From the NCBI RefSeq assembly GCF_004027225.2, contig NC_044297.2:1711569-1775568 (forward strand): a stretch of DNA of 64,000 nucleotides, read 5' to 3'. Both the position numbers and the translations under genes were made by a program. This document shows, piece by piece, positions 23,501-32,880 of this stretch. The notes under the pieces are model-generated. The model was not told the origin of the DNA and searched no databases. It worked only from the letters and a program-made list of their open reading frames with translations. How positions within the stretch are numbered: position 1 is the first letter of the stretch; each line of letters starts with the position of its first letter. Source of the stretch: Strigops habroptila (Eukaryota; Chordata; Aves; Psittaciformes; Psittacidae).

Positions 23501-25425
23501 GAAGGTAAAGGGATTCCAAAGGTTTGGGGGATCCCAAAGATTTGGTGGTCCTGAAGGTAAAGGGATTCCAAAGGTTTGGGGGATGCCAAAGATTTGGTGG
23601 TCCCAAAGGTTTGGTGGTCCTGAAGGTAAAGGGATTCCAAAGGTTTGGGGGATGCCAAAGATTTGGTGGTCCCAAAGGTTTGGTGGCCCTGAAGGTAAAG
23701 GGATTCCAAAGGTTTGGTGGTCCCAAAGGTTAAAGGGATTCCAAAGGTTTAGAGGATGCCAAAGGTTTGGTGGTCGCAAAGGTAAAGGGATTCCAAAGGT
23801 TTGGTGATCCCAAAGGCAAAGGGATTCGAAAGGTTTGAGGGTCTCAAAGATTGAAGGGATTCCAAAGGTTTGGAGGATCCCAAGGGTTTGAGGAATGCCA
23901 AAGGTTTGGTGGTCCCAAAGGTAAAGGGATTCCAAAGGTTTCGTGGTCCCAAAGGTTTGGGGGATGCCAAAGGTTTTAGGAGATCCCAGGGTTTTGGAAG
24001 AGGCTACTTGGGGTCTGCAGAGTGACCCCACTTTGTCCCTGTGGGCCTCGATCCTCTCCCTCCACCCTCATCCCTCTCTACTAGAAATGAGAACATGGAG
24101 CCCTAGGGGGTGTTTTCTCACCTCCAAGCCCATAAATTAAGGAAACCACTCAAGAATGTCACCAAATTGTTCCATTTTCCCCCAAAAAGCTGCTGGCCGT
24201 ACCCATGGGGGAGGTGGGGAGGACGGCAGGGGACGTGGTGGCCATGAAGTCAGCGATCTGCCGCAGGGCCCATATGTGGGACGAGTTGTTCCCCTTCTTC
24301 ATCTGCTCCTGGATGAGGCTCTCCAGCTCCTCCCTGAAAGACTGTGGCACCCCGGCCCCAGCGGTGTCACCTCCCCGTCACCGCAGGGATGTGGTGACCA
24401 AACAGGGACCATCCGGTGGCACCAGGGTGAGGGCACCACCAGATCAGTGGTGGCAGCATCATTGGCTTGGTGGCACCATGGTGGTGGCATCACCAGCTTG
24501 GTGACAGTCACATCACTTGATGGCATGGTGGCAGTGCCACCACTGACCACTCAGTGACAGCAGACCCATGGCTTGGTGGCAGTGACATTGCCAGCTTGGT
24601 GGCACTGGAACATAGCCCCATCCAACACATGGTGGCATTTGCTTGGGACAGGAGGGATGGGGTTTGGGGACAAAGAGGGATGGTGTTAGGGGACAAGGAG
24701 GGACAGGGGCAGGAAGAACAAGATTGGGGACAGGAGGGGTGGGGTTTGGGGGCATAGGATAGATGGGATTTGGGGGCACAGGAGGGATGGGATTTGGGGA
24801 CAGGAGGGATTGTGTTGGGGGACAAGGAGGGATAGGATTTGGGGACAAGGATGGACAGGGGCAGGAGGAACAACGTTGGGGACAGAAGGGATGGGGTTTA
24901 GGCACAGGAAGGATGGGATTTGGGGACAAGTAGGGACAGGTTTAGGACAGGAGGGACATGGTTTGGGGACAGTAGGGACAGGGTTTGGGGGCACAGGAGG
25001 GATGGGGTTGGGGGACAAGGAGGGATAGGATTTGGGGACAAGGAGGGATGGGGTTTGGGCATAGGAAGGAAAGGGTTTGAGGACAGGAGGAAAGGGGTTT
25101 GGGGATAATGAGGGATAGGATTTGGGGGACAGGAGGGATGGGTTTTGGGGATAAGGAGGGATAGGATTTGAAGCACAGGAGGGATGGGGTTTGGGGACAA
25201 GGAAGAATAGGGTTGGGGACCCTGAGAGGTGCCACCCCTCACCGGGCTCTGCAGGATCATGGTGACCCTCTTCTTCTGCTCCATCATGTTGAAGTCCTGC
25301 CTCAGGTCCGCTGCCATGTTCCGTGCTCGCAGGTACTCGGGGTCCTCCTCGGCCAAGCTCTCCAGGTAGCGGGGCCCGGGGCCGGGGGGCTCGGGCAGGG
25401 GCTCGGGGCTGGCCACCGAGCTCAT
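17558..25425 (-). CDS. ADD2: ADD2, beta-adducin, 14 coding exons, complete CDS
   Basis: Exons in order: 25243-25426 (ATG at 25425), 24203-24341, 23226-23377, 22459-22539, 22188-22337, 21967-22110, 21778-21876, 20932-21108, 20587-20844, 19703-19822, 19497-19586, 19252-19402, 19054-19161, 17558-17853. Total 2148 nt, 715 aa (human about 726); all GT-AG, phases agree. An N-terminal segment ([19 protein letters not shown], then [15 protein letters not shown]) precedes the aldolase-class-II-like head ([26 protein letters not shown], residues ~130-380). The neck has [20 protein letters not shown], and [15 protein letters not shown] lies in the tail. The last exon ends in the basic MARCKS-like [18 protein letters not shown], the calmodulin-binding, phosphorylated site in the family. 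Adducins cap actin barbed ends and recruit spectrin under the plasma membrane. Several introns are only 77-90 bp; others hold minisatellites. A CAG acceptor one base before ATG implies a non-coding 5' exon upstream. Confidence 0.97.
18530..18785 (+). repeat. CR1 LINE tail, type B
   Basis: It runs from GATGAGAGGAAACGGCCTCA to TTTTCCAACCTGGTTCATTC, plus strand, in the last ADD2 intron (antisense). The typical ATTCTATGAT terminal repeat is worn. Confidence 0.92.
19886..20240 (+). repeat. CR1 LINE tail, type A
   Basis: A plus-strand copy from CACGGAGACCTCAGAGCAGC to ACCATTCTATGACTCTATAA, in the ADD2 intron between the 20587-20844 and 19703-19822 exons. Confidence 0.93.
21225..21765. repeat. Two adjoining minisatellites in an ADD2 intron
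   Basis: From 21225 to about 21625, ~55-bp units carry CAGAGACCTGGCACAGCTCA, GTGCATGG and CAGAGCACCATGGTGA. From about 21630 to 21765, ~58-bp units carry GAGGCCATACACAGCTCAGT and CCCATGGGCAC. The array runs almost into the donor of exon 21778-21876. It is interrupted by a CR1 fragment at 21350-21432. Confidence 0.92.
21350..21432 (-). repeat. CR1 LINE tail fragment inside a minisatellite
   Basis: About 83 bp reading GAATCATGGACTGGTTTGG to AACCCCCTGCTACAGGCAGG, minus strand. It is flanked on both sides by units of the 55-bp array, so it inserted into, or was captured by, the array. Confidence 0.88.
22560..23215. repeat. A/C-rich degenerate tandem repeat in an ADD2 intron
   Basis: Diverged units of ACCCCAAAAAACC, CACTGCACCCCCCAAA and CCCATATAGATATAAAAATG recur over about 650 bp, filling most of the intron between exons 23226-23377 and 22459-22539. 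The plus strand is almost G-free. Confidence 0.8.
23490..23990. repeat. Minisatellite GGTAAAGGGATTCCAAAGGTTTGG in ADD2 intron 2
   Basis: About 500 bp of 12- to 14-bp modules (CCAAAGGTTTGG, GGTCCCAAAGGT, AAAGGGATT) are arranged as larger ~55- to 65-bp higher-order units between exons 24203-24341 and 23226-23377. All long frames through it are artefacts. Confidence 0.93.
24640..25215. repeat. Minisatellite ACAGGAGGGATGGGGTTTGGGG in the first ADD2 coding intron
   Basis: About 575 bp of ~22- to 30-bp units (GGGGACAAGGAGGGATAGGA with GGGTTTGGGG spacers). G-runs of 3-5 every few bases lie on the plus strand, the template strand for ADD2. The array ends about 30 bp from the donor of the first coding exon. 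Long frames of several hundred codons through it are not genes. Confidence 0.93.
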
Positions 25426-25426
25426 C

Positions 25427-26915
25427 CTGCCGTGGGGATGGACAGACCCACGGACACGGTCAGCGCCAGCGCCCTCGGCCCCTCCGCAGATACAGATTGT
25501 GAAGCAACCACCGAAGATACCCCCAAGCTGCACGTTAGAGATAAGCCCCATCCAGCCTCCGCCCTGCCCGCAGGGACAACCCATCCGTGTGACGAGTTGG
25601 GGACACGATGGGGGGGGGGGGCCTGCGCCATCCAAATCACCCCCCCAAAGAAGCAGCGGCTGAGAACGGGCAGCTCGGTGCACTGATGGCAGCAGCGCCA
25701 ATGGCATCCGTCTCTGGGGATGCTCCCAATCGGGGCCATGCTCCATTGGGGATCGATGCCACGGTGCCACTGCACATGCTGGGGACCGAGCCCTGCCGTG
25801 GTGAACCCCATAACACCAACACTGACCCCCCCCCCGTAAAGTCTTCAATGAGGTGTTTTGGGGGTGCTGCTGCACCAAAATACAGGGTAAATAGACCCAA
25901 ATACAAGGCACTGCTCGCCCCCCAAAATAGGGGGTGCACAGGTTGTCCAGACCTGAGCTGCTCCCCCAAATCCCAGAGGAACCCCCAAACAGAACATCCC
26001 CCCCTCCCCATCGCTCAGTGCTTTCCTCAATGCAAAAGCAGAGTCCTCCACATCCCCCGCAGCCCCCCATGTCTCCCCCCAGCTTTGCTGCTCCGATACC
26101 AACCTGGCTCACAGGGAAGCAGGGAACCTTTTCCAGGCTAGAATTCCAAGGGAGGGTCCCCACCGAAGTGCGAACGTCAGGCGGTGGCAGGATCCTGAGC
26201 ATCCCAGCAGGAATTCCCCCCCCACAAAGGAGAAGGAGGAAGAGCAAAGGGGTCTCTAAGGGCCCCCCCGCATCACTGTGTGCTGGGGATAGGGGGGGAT
26301 AAACGACACCCCCATGCTCCCACCCCCCCCATCCATCCATCCATCCATCCATCCATCCAGCATTCCCGGCCGCCTCCGCCCTCGCCGCACCCAGCGCCGC
26401 TGCGGCAGCCGCAGGGATGGCGGATGAGGATGGAAAACAGGGAATTTTCCTTGTTTTGGGAGCAACATCGCACCCCCCGTGGATGGGGATTGAAGGGGGA
26501 AAAGGGGGGAATCGGTACCCACCGCCCGCAGAGGATAAAGGCCGGGGAAAGGGGGGGGGGAATAGACGCAGCCCCCCCAAACCTGCATGCAGCCTGCTTA
26601 AGGGGGGTGAGAAGAGAAGGGAAAGGGAAGAGGGGGGGTCACCCACTTTGTTGTTCCCCCCCAAAACCCTCCCATGGAAGGGGAAGCTGCGGCCGGGAGG
26701 ATGCTGCCATCACCCACCTCCTCCTCAGAGCATCCTCCTCCTCCTCAGAGCATCCTGACAAAGGGCCCCCCCCCCGCGCAGGTCCAGCTCCTTCTGCCAA
26801 CACGCTCCGCCCCATAGAGGGGGGGGAGAACCCATGGACCCCCCCCGGGACACCCACCGAGTGCAAATAAACCCGGTGGGAAGCACACAGAAGCAGCAGA
26901 GACACCCCCAAGATC
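25427..26915 (-). promoter_or_regulatory. ADD2: ADD2 5' region: likely non-coding first exon and promoter, not resolved
   Basis: The acceptor immediately before the ADD2 ATG shows that transcription starts further upstream. The best candidate is the GC/CpG-rich part at about 26360-26420. It follows an (ATCC)7 microsatellite at 26331-26358 and long C-runs. No exact start site, TATA box or donor could be chosen with confidence. Confidence 0.4.
26331..26359. repeat. (ATCC)7 microsatellite
   Basis: Seven tandem ATCC units lie in the presumed ADD2 promoter region. Confidence 0.95.
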
Positions 26916-26919
26916 CTCT

Positions 26920-26925
26920 TTTATT
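26920..26925 (-). terminator. FIGLA: Candidate FIGLA poly(A) signal
   Basis: TTTATT on the plus strand is AATAAA on the minus strand. It is the only canonical hexamer noticed downstream of the FIGLA exons and before the ADD2 promoter region. Confidence 0.5.
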
Positions 26926-27366
26926 ATGAGATGGTGAATTGGGAGTTCTATTAAATAACGGGGGGGGTGGAAGGAACAGTGCTGCTAATTGCTAATTACA
27001 TTTACATAAAGCTATTAATTACAGCTCTGGCCTCACCATCGTGGTTTAGGGGTAATGGACCCCCCCTGTTTTTGGGGACAGGCAGGTTGAGGGGTGGTGT
27101 GATGGGATGTGGGGCTGGATCCGGCCATGGGACAGGAGCCAGCCCCCAAAAGAAGTGCTGGAGCATCGAACTTGGTGTCACACTAGGTCCCTCGCAGGTC
27201 TCTGCAGGACATTCCAGGTTTTTTAGGGATTGGCTGGAAAAACCTTCAAAAACAACCCCCCAGAACGCAAGTTTTTGCTCATTTGGAATATTTTGGGGCA
27301 TCAAAGCTCATTTGAAGCAACCCCAGCTTGTGTTGATATAAAGCAGAGGCTCCCCAAACCCTGAGC

Positions 27367-30300
27367 TCAAGGGAGCGAGCTCCCTGCAAGGCTCATGGGT
27401 GCCCCCAGCTGCATACAGGGTGTCCCCATCCCATCCTGTCCCCCCCTTGGGTGCACCCAACCCCATCACCCTTAGCTGGGGTGACCCCAACATAACAGCC
27501 AGGGTGACCCCCCCAACCCAACAGCCAGGCCTGACCCCCAACTCACCAGCTCCCCACTCTCCTGTGGCAGCCCAGGGTTGGGGGGCAGCCCAGGGGCACC
27601 CCATGGGCATGGGGGGGCACTGCCAGACCCAGTCCCAGAGGTGTCACCCAGCTTCTGCTCAGCATCAGCTTCCTGCTGGTGTGAGAAGGGGGAGAAAACA
27701 CACTGAAACTGGGGTGTCATGTCCCGCCCCCCCAGTCCTTGTGCTCTGAGAAGCTGCTGCAGAGGTGCCTCTGCCATCCAGAGGGACATTGACAGGCTTT
27801 AGAGGTGCCCAATGCCAAACTCATGGAGCTCAACAAGGCCAAGGCAAGGTCCTGCCCCTGGGTCAGGGCAATCCCAGGCACAGCTACAAGTTGGGTGGAG
27901 AAGTGATTCAGAGCAGCCTGAGGAGAAGAACTTGAGGGTGTTGGGTGAGGAGAAGCTCCCCATGACCCGGCTTCAGTGTGTGCTTGAGCCCAGAACCCCC
28001 TCGTGTGCTGGGCTGCACCCCCCGAGCATGAGCAGCAGGTCAGGGAGGGAATCCTGCCCCTCTGCTCTCATGAGACCCCCCCTGCAGCACCGTGTGCAGG
28101 GCTGGTGTCCCCAACATAAGGACATGGAGCTGTTGGAGCAAGTCCAGAGGAGGCCACGAGGATGCTCAGGGGCTGGAGCAGCTCCCGTATGGAGACAGGC
28201 TGAGAACATTGGGGATGTTCAGCCTGGAGAAGAGAAGCTGCGTGGAGACCTCAGAGCAGCTTCCAGTGTCTGAAGGGGGCTACAAGGATGCTGGAGAGGG
28301 ACCTTCATCAGGGACTAGAGCGATAGGACAAGGGGTGATGGGTTCAAACTGAAACAGGGGAAGTTCAGGTTGGAGATAAGGCAGAAGTTGTTCCCTGTGA
28401 GGGTGCTGAGGCGCTGGCACAGGGTGCCCAGAGAAGCTGTGGCTGCCCCATCCCTGGCAGTGTTCAAGGCCAGGTTGGACACAGGGGCTTGGAGCAACCT
28501 GCTCTAGTGGAAGGTGTCCCTGCCCATGGCAGGATGATTTAAGGTCCTTTCCAACCCAAACCATTCCATGAGTCTATGAGAACCCCCCTGGAATAATAAA
28601 TCCATTTACTCTACCATTTCAATCAATTGCAACCTGCAAAATGTCAAGCAAGGAACTTCCTCTCACCCCCCAAACCCACACACATATTGGAGGAAGGTTT
28701 AGGGCAGAGAGTCCCTATGTTGGGGTGACCATCCCTTACCTTCAGGCCCCCCGTTTCCTCCAGCACCAGCCGCAGGAGGCGGATGTACTCGGTGGCTGCT
28801 TTCAGGGTGTCCACTTTGCTGGGCTTGCGGTCGCGGGGGACCAGGGGCACCAGCGCCTTCAGCTTCGAGAAGCCGCTGTTCAGGTTCTTGATCTGCCGGG
28901 AGGAGACAAAGAGAGTGACACCCCAATGGGATACACAGGGAGGGACCCCAAGGTTAAACTGGGCAACCCTCAGGATGAAGGTGGGGACCCTAGAATTAAA
29001 CTAGATCCTCCTAGGATTAAATCGGAACCCCCAAAACTAAGCCATGTGCTCCTAGGATTAAACTGGGCCCCCCAAAATGGAGCCATGTGCTCCCAGGATT
29101 AAACTGAGCCCCCCAAAATTAAGCCATGTGCTTTTAGGATTAAATAGAGCCCCCTGAGATTAACCCAGGCCCTCCTAGGGTGAAACTAGGCCCCCCAGAA
29201 TTAAACCAGGGCCTGTGTTAATTTGAGGGGTCCTGGTTTAATCCTGGGTGACCTAGTTTAACCCTTATAGAGCCCAGTTTAATCCTGAGGGGACCAGGTT
29301 TAATCCTGGGAGGTTCTGGCTTACTCTGGGAGAGAGCTGGTTTAATCCAAGGAGGGCTTGGTTTAATCTTGGGGGGCCTCCTAGGATTAAATCAGCTCCG
29401 CCTCAGGATTAAACTGGGCACCCCAGGATTAAACCAGGGCCCCCTAGGATCAAACCAGCTCCCTCCCAAATTAAACCAGGTCCTGTTAGGATTAAACCAG
29501 GCCCCCCAAGATTAAACCAAGCCCTCCTAGGATTAAACCAGATCCTTCTAAATTAAACCAGAAACTTCTGGGATTATACCTGGACCCCTCAGGATTAAAT
29601 TGAGCTCCCCAGGATTAAACTGGGCTCTGTAAGTGTTAAACTAGATCCCTCAGGATTAAACCAGGCCCCCTCCAAATTAAGACAGGCCCTCTTAGGGTCA
29701 AACCAGGCCCCCCAAGTTTAAACCAAGCCCTCCTGGGATTAAACCAGCTCCCTCCCAAATTAAACCAGAACCTCCCAGGATTAAACCTGGACCCCTCAGG
29801 ATTAAACTGGGCTCTATAAGGGTTAAACTATGTCCCCCAAGATTAAACCAGGATCCCCCTAAATTAACACAGGCCCTTGTAGGATCAAACCAGGCCCCCC
29901 AAGGTTGACCTGGGCTCTCCTAGGAGTAAACCAACCCCCCCAAAGATTAAACCAGGTCCTTTTAGGATTAAACTAGCCCCCCCCATATTAAACCATGCAC
30001 CCCAAAAGCAGAGGCAAAGACACCCCCTTGTTAGTGACCCACAGCAAAGCGGCCTTAGGCCAACACTACTGAGTGACCCCATCCCGAGCAGCCAGGGGGT
30101 GACCCGGGTACCACCATCACCCGCAGCCCCCCCCCATGACTTTTGGGGGTCCCTCACCCTCTCCCGCTCCTTGGCATTGGCCAACTGCCGCCTCTCCAGC
30201 ATGTCCTCGGGGTTCCCGGCCGGCTCGTAGCCCCCGGCCGGCTGCTTGCGCAGGCGGGCGATGGTGGCGGCGCAGGGCAAGGGGCCATAGCGCTGCCTCA

Positions 30301-30385
30301 GCACCCGCTCCAGCACCTCCGGGGCAGGGGTGGGCAGCAGGACCCCGAGCGCCAGCTGCACCCCGGCTCCACCGGCCTCCTCCAT
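27367..30385 (-). CDS. FIGLA: FIGLA, factor-in-germline-alpha bHLH protein; first three exons clear, last tentative
   Basis: Exon 1 is 30158-30385 (76 codons), exon 2 28740-28892 (51 codons), exon 3 27547-27672 (42 codons). A possible terminal exon is 27367-27408 ([13 protein letters not shown] then stop), giving about 182 aa (human 219, mouse 194 as recalled). Residues ~65-125 form the b[15 protein letters not shown] ends exon 1, and exon 2 continues [20 protein letters not shown], then [20 protein letters not shown]. The N-terminal [14 protein letters not shown] and [20 protein letters not shown] follow the mammalian pattern. FIGLA with an E12-type partner activates zona pellucida genes through E-boxes in oocytes and is needed for primordial follicles. 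Exon 3 is S/G/P-rich and only loosely alignable, as expected for the fast-evolving tail. The start at 30385 has a TATA-like box upstream. Introns carry a CR1 copy and a large minisatellite. Confidence 0.9.
27765..28580 (+). repeat. CR1 LINE tail, type A, ~815 bp, longest copy in the window
   Basis: It begins within the distal CR1 ORF2 region (GAGGGACATTGACAGGCTTT, CTCAACAAGGCCAAGGCAAG) and ends CCATTCCATGAGTCTATGAG. It lies in FIGLA intron 2, antisense to the gene, starting about 95 bp from exon 3. The coding part is too short and changed to be active. Confidence 0.92.
28960..29995. repeat. FIGLA intron 1 minisatellite (AGGATTAAACCAGGCCCCCC) with an inverted block
   Basis: Around 1 kb of ~22- to 33-bp units built on TAGGATTAAACCAGG and CCCCCCA. 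Between about 29213 and 29372 the units run in reverse complement (GGTTTAATCCTGGG). On both sides they read AGGATTAAAC. The array fills most of FIGLA intron 1. Confidence 0.92.
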
Positions 30386-30438
30386 AGGCAGGGATGGAGC
30401 AGACCCTGCGCAGGGGTGAAGTGCTTGGAAATGGGTCC

Positions 30439-30463
30439 TTAAATACCCAACGAGCTGCAGGTG
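30439..30463 (-). promoter_or_regulatory. FIGLA: FIGLA core promoter: TATA-like box and E-box
   Basis: On the minus strand TATTTAA (30439-30445) lies 54 bp upstream of the FIGLA ATG, allowing a short 5' UTR. A CAGGTG E-box core (plus strand 30458-30463; CACCTG on the minus strand) lies just upstream. Function is inferred from position. Confidence 0.55.
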
Positions 30464-30512
30464 GGGCTCAGCGCAGCCTAACGGGCAGGCCTGGGTGGGC
30501 CTCAGTTTCCCC

Positions 30513-31505
30513 ACTCAGTGGCCAAGCCCCCAGGGTCAGTGGCCACAAAGTCTTCATTATAGAATGGTTTGGGTTGAAAAAGGGCCTTTAGATCATCCAG
30601 TTCCAAGCCCCAAAAGGGACCTAAAACCATCCCCAGGAGCATAAAGGGGATCCTTATGGGGAACAAGGCTTGATGCCCTGGGCATAGGCAGCCAATGTTG
30701 CCCCATAGGGAGAAACAGGGGTTGGTTTGGGGGGGTTCTTGTGTCCCTAAAAGCATGTGGGACTCAGTGGCCAAGCCCCCAGGGTCAGTGGTCACAAAGT
30801 CTTCATCATAGAATGGTTTGGGTTGGAAAGGACCTTTAGATCATCGAGTTCTGACCCCCAAAAGGGACCTAAAACCAACCCCAGGAGCATAAGGGGGAGC
30901 CTTGTGTGAGCCAAGGCTTGATGCCCTGGGGATGGGCAGCCGGTATTGCCCCATAGGGAGAAACAAGGGTTGTTTTTTTCGGGGTTCTTGTGTCCCTAAA
31001 AGCGTGTGGGACTCAGTGGCCAAGCCCCCAGGGTCAGTGGCCATAAAGTCTTCATCATAGAATGGTTTGGGTTAGAATGGAAAGGATCTTCAGATCAGCC
31101 AGTTCCAAGCCCCAAAAGGGACCTAAAACCAACCCCAGGAGCATAAAGGGGATCCTTATGGGGGACAAGGCTTGATGCCCTGGGCATAGGCAGCCAATGT
31201 TGCCCCACAGGGGCAAACAGGGATTGGTTTGGGGGGTTCTCCTGTCCCTAAAAGTGTGGGACTCAGTGGCCAAGCCCCAGAGTTAGTAGTCACAAAGGCT
31301 TGATCATAGAATAGTTTGGGTTGGAAAGGCCCTTTAGATCTTACAGATCCAAGGCCAAAAAGGGACCTAAAACCACCCCCAGAAGCATAAAGGAGAGCCT
31401 TGTGGGGGACAAGACTTGATGCTCTGGGGATGGGCAGCCAGTGTTGCCCCATAGGGGCAAACAGGGCTTGGTTTGGGGGGGTTCTTGTGTCCCTAAAAAC
31501 ATGAG
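30513..31505. repeat. 249-bp satellite, four tandem copies, upstream of FIGLA
   Basis: Copies begin with ACTCAGTGGCCAAGC at 30513, 30762, 31011 and 31261 (spacings 249, 249, 250). Each contains a CR1 3'-tail piece (ATCATAGAATGGTTTGGGTT, then GATCATCCAGTTCCAA). Each also has CCCCAAAAGGGACCTAAAACC and TTGATGCCCTGGG. Copy 4 is the most diverged. The array starts only about 130 bp upstream of the FIGLA ATG. Confidence 0.95.
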
Positions 31506-32449
31506 AAGGCTCTTTAGGATGTGGAAAAGGGAAATACGAGGGTTTAATACCAGCGAGGGTGTTTCGGTAGGTGGCACTATTAGTCCTCATGATGCTGGAA
31601 ACCAGAGGGCGGCTGGAAAAAGGGGCAAATTCCGCTTTTCCCATCAAAACTGAGGCCAGCGGTGACACTGGGTTAGTCACTATGGGGAGAACCTCACCCC
31701 AAGCCCTTCCTTGGGGTGGTCTCCCCCTCTCCAAACACCCCCCCATCCTCCTCTCCAGTGTTTTCATGGGGAAAAGCCCCCCAAGGTGCCTCACCCCACT
31801 TTTTCCAGGGGGTCTGGGGGCTGTGTGGGGAGCGGGCGCCCCATGGGGTGTATTGAGGGACATGGAAGTGTTCCCCCATGCAGGCTGTGGTCGCTGTGCC
31901 TCAGTTTCCCCAAACCTGAAAGCACATGATTGCACTGAAAACCATCCCCAGATCCTGCCAAACTGCAAAAACATCCACAAATAAGCCCCAAAATGAGCCT
32001 CGGAGATGCCTGGAAGGAAACGAGCTTTTATTAGAACTTCAGAAACCCCAATTTTCCCCTCTTTAATGCTCCATAATGAGCTTCCCCATCCCGCAGCCAG
32101 ATCTGGATAATCACATTATTACTGCCCTCCTCGGGAGGAGGGGAGCTTATAGATTAATCCAAGGGGAGGTGGGTTTAAAGCCATCCCAAAAAGAAGGTCT
32201 TATTCGAAGGTGGAAGTATCCAAGGGGGAATTAGGGCTGCCAAAATTCCCACCTCCCAGCAGCTGGGGTGTGTTCCCTTCCCCGTGTTTAATAGCTGGGA
32301 AAACTGCCCCAAATTGGGTGTTTGTAGATGAAAAATCAAAAGGAAAATAGGAAGTAGGGAGGAGGATGATGAGGGGTTTGGGGGATGCTTGTGCAAATGG
32401 GATTAGCAGGAATCTCACCCCACTGGGAAGCAAGAAGACCTGGGGGGCA
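31506..32449. other. Intergenic, nothing recognised
   Basis: Unique-looking sequence between the FIGLA-proximal satellite and the next tandem array. No exon, CR1 copy or promoter was recognised. TTTTATT at about 32026 could be a minus-strand AATAAA, but no gene was found to match it. Confidence 0.5.
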
Positions 32450-32880
32450 TCATTATTAGGGGTTGGGGTTATTAGGGATTATGTTTATTAGGGGTCATTA
32501 GTTATTAGGGGTCACACTCATTAGGGGTTATGGCTACTAGAGGTCAGGGTTATTAGGGGTTGGGGTTATTAAGGGCCATGTCTTTTGGGGGATGGTCAGG
32601 GTTATTAGGGGTCAGGGTTATAAGGGACCATGTTTTTTAGGGGAGTCAGGGTTACGAGGGGTCAGGGTTATTAGGTTATTAGGGACCATGTTTTTGGGGG
32701 GTCACAGTTATTAGGGACTGGGGTTATTAGGGGTCATGGTTATTAGGGACCATGTTTTCAGGGGTCACAGTTTTTAGGGGTTCTGCTTATTAGGGACCAT
32801 GTTTTTGGGGTTCTTGTCTTTTAGGCTTCTCAATTATTAGGGGTCATGGTTTTCTCCTGGTTGCAGTTGTTAGGGCTCAG
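32450..32880. repeat. Degenerate G/T-rich tandem repeat containing TTAGGG
   Basis: Units of about 14-16 bp, GGGTTATTAGGGGTCA with GGGACCATGTTTTT interludes, recur over 430 bp. TTAGGG occurs many times but always inside the longer unit. Confidence 0.88.

Noticed and set aside
24898-26664. Minus-strand open frame of 588 codons
   Set aside because: Only its piece at 25243-25425 is real (ADD2 first coding exon). The rest is intron minisatellite and upstream C-rich sequence.
27002-27304. Alternative FIGLA last exon in the open frame containing SSMLQHFFWGLAP
   Set aside because: It shows only a faint likeness to the mammalian QHISCAFGLK segment and no convincing acceptor in phase, so the short terminal exon at 27367-27408 was preferred at low confidence.
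28960-29995. CRISPR-like array
   Set aside because: Short repeats with variable spacers superficially resemble one, but the spacers are also repetitive, the genome is a bird's, and no cas genes exist.
32450-32880. Interstitial telomere
   Set aside because: TTAGGG is present, but never as a direct (TTAGGG)n run; the real unit is 14-16 bp. It is kept only as a hypothesis about origin.
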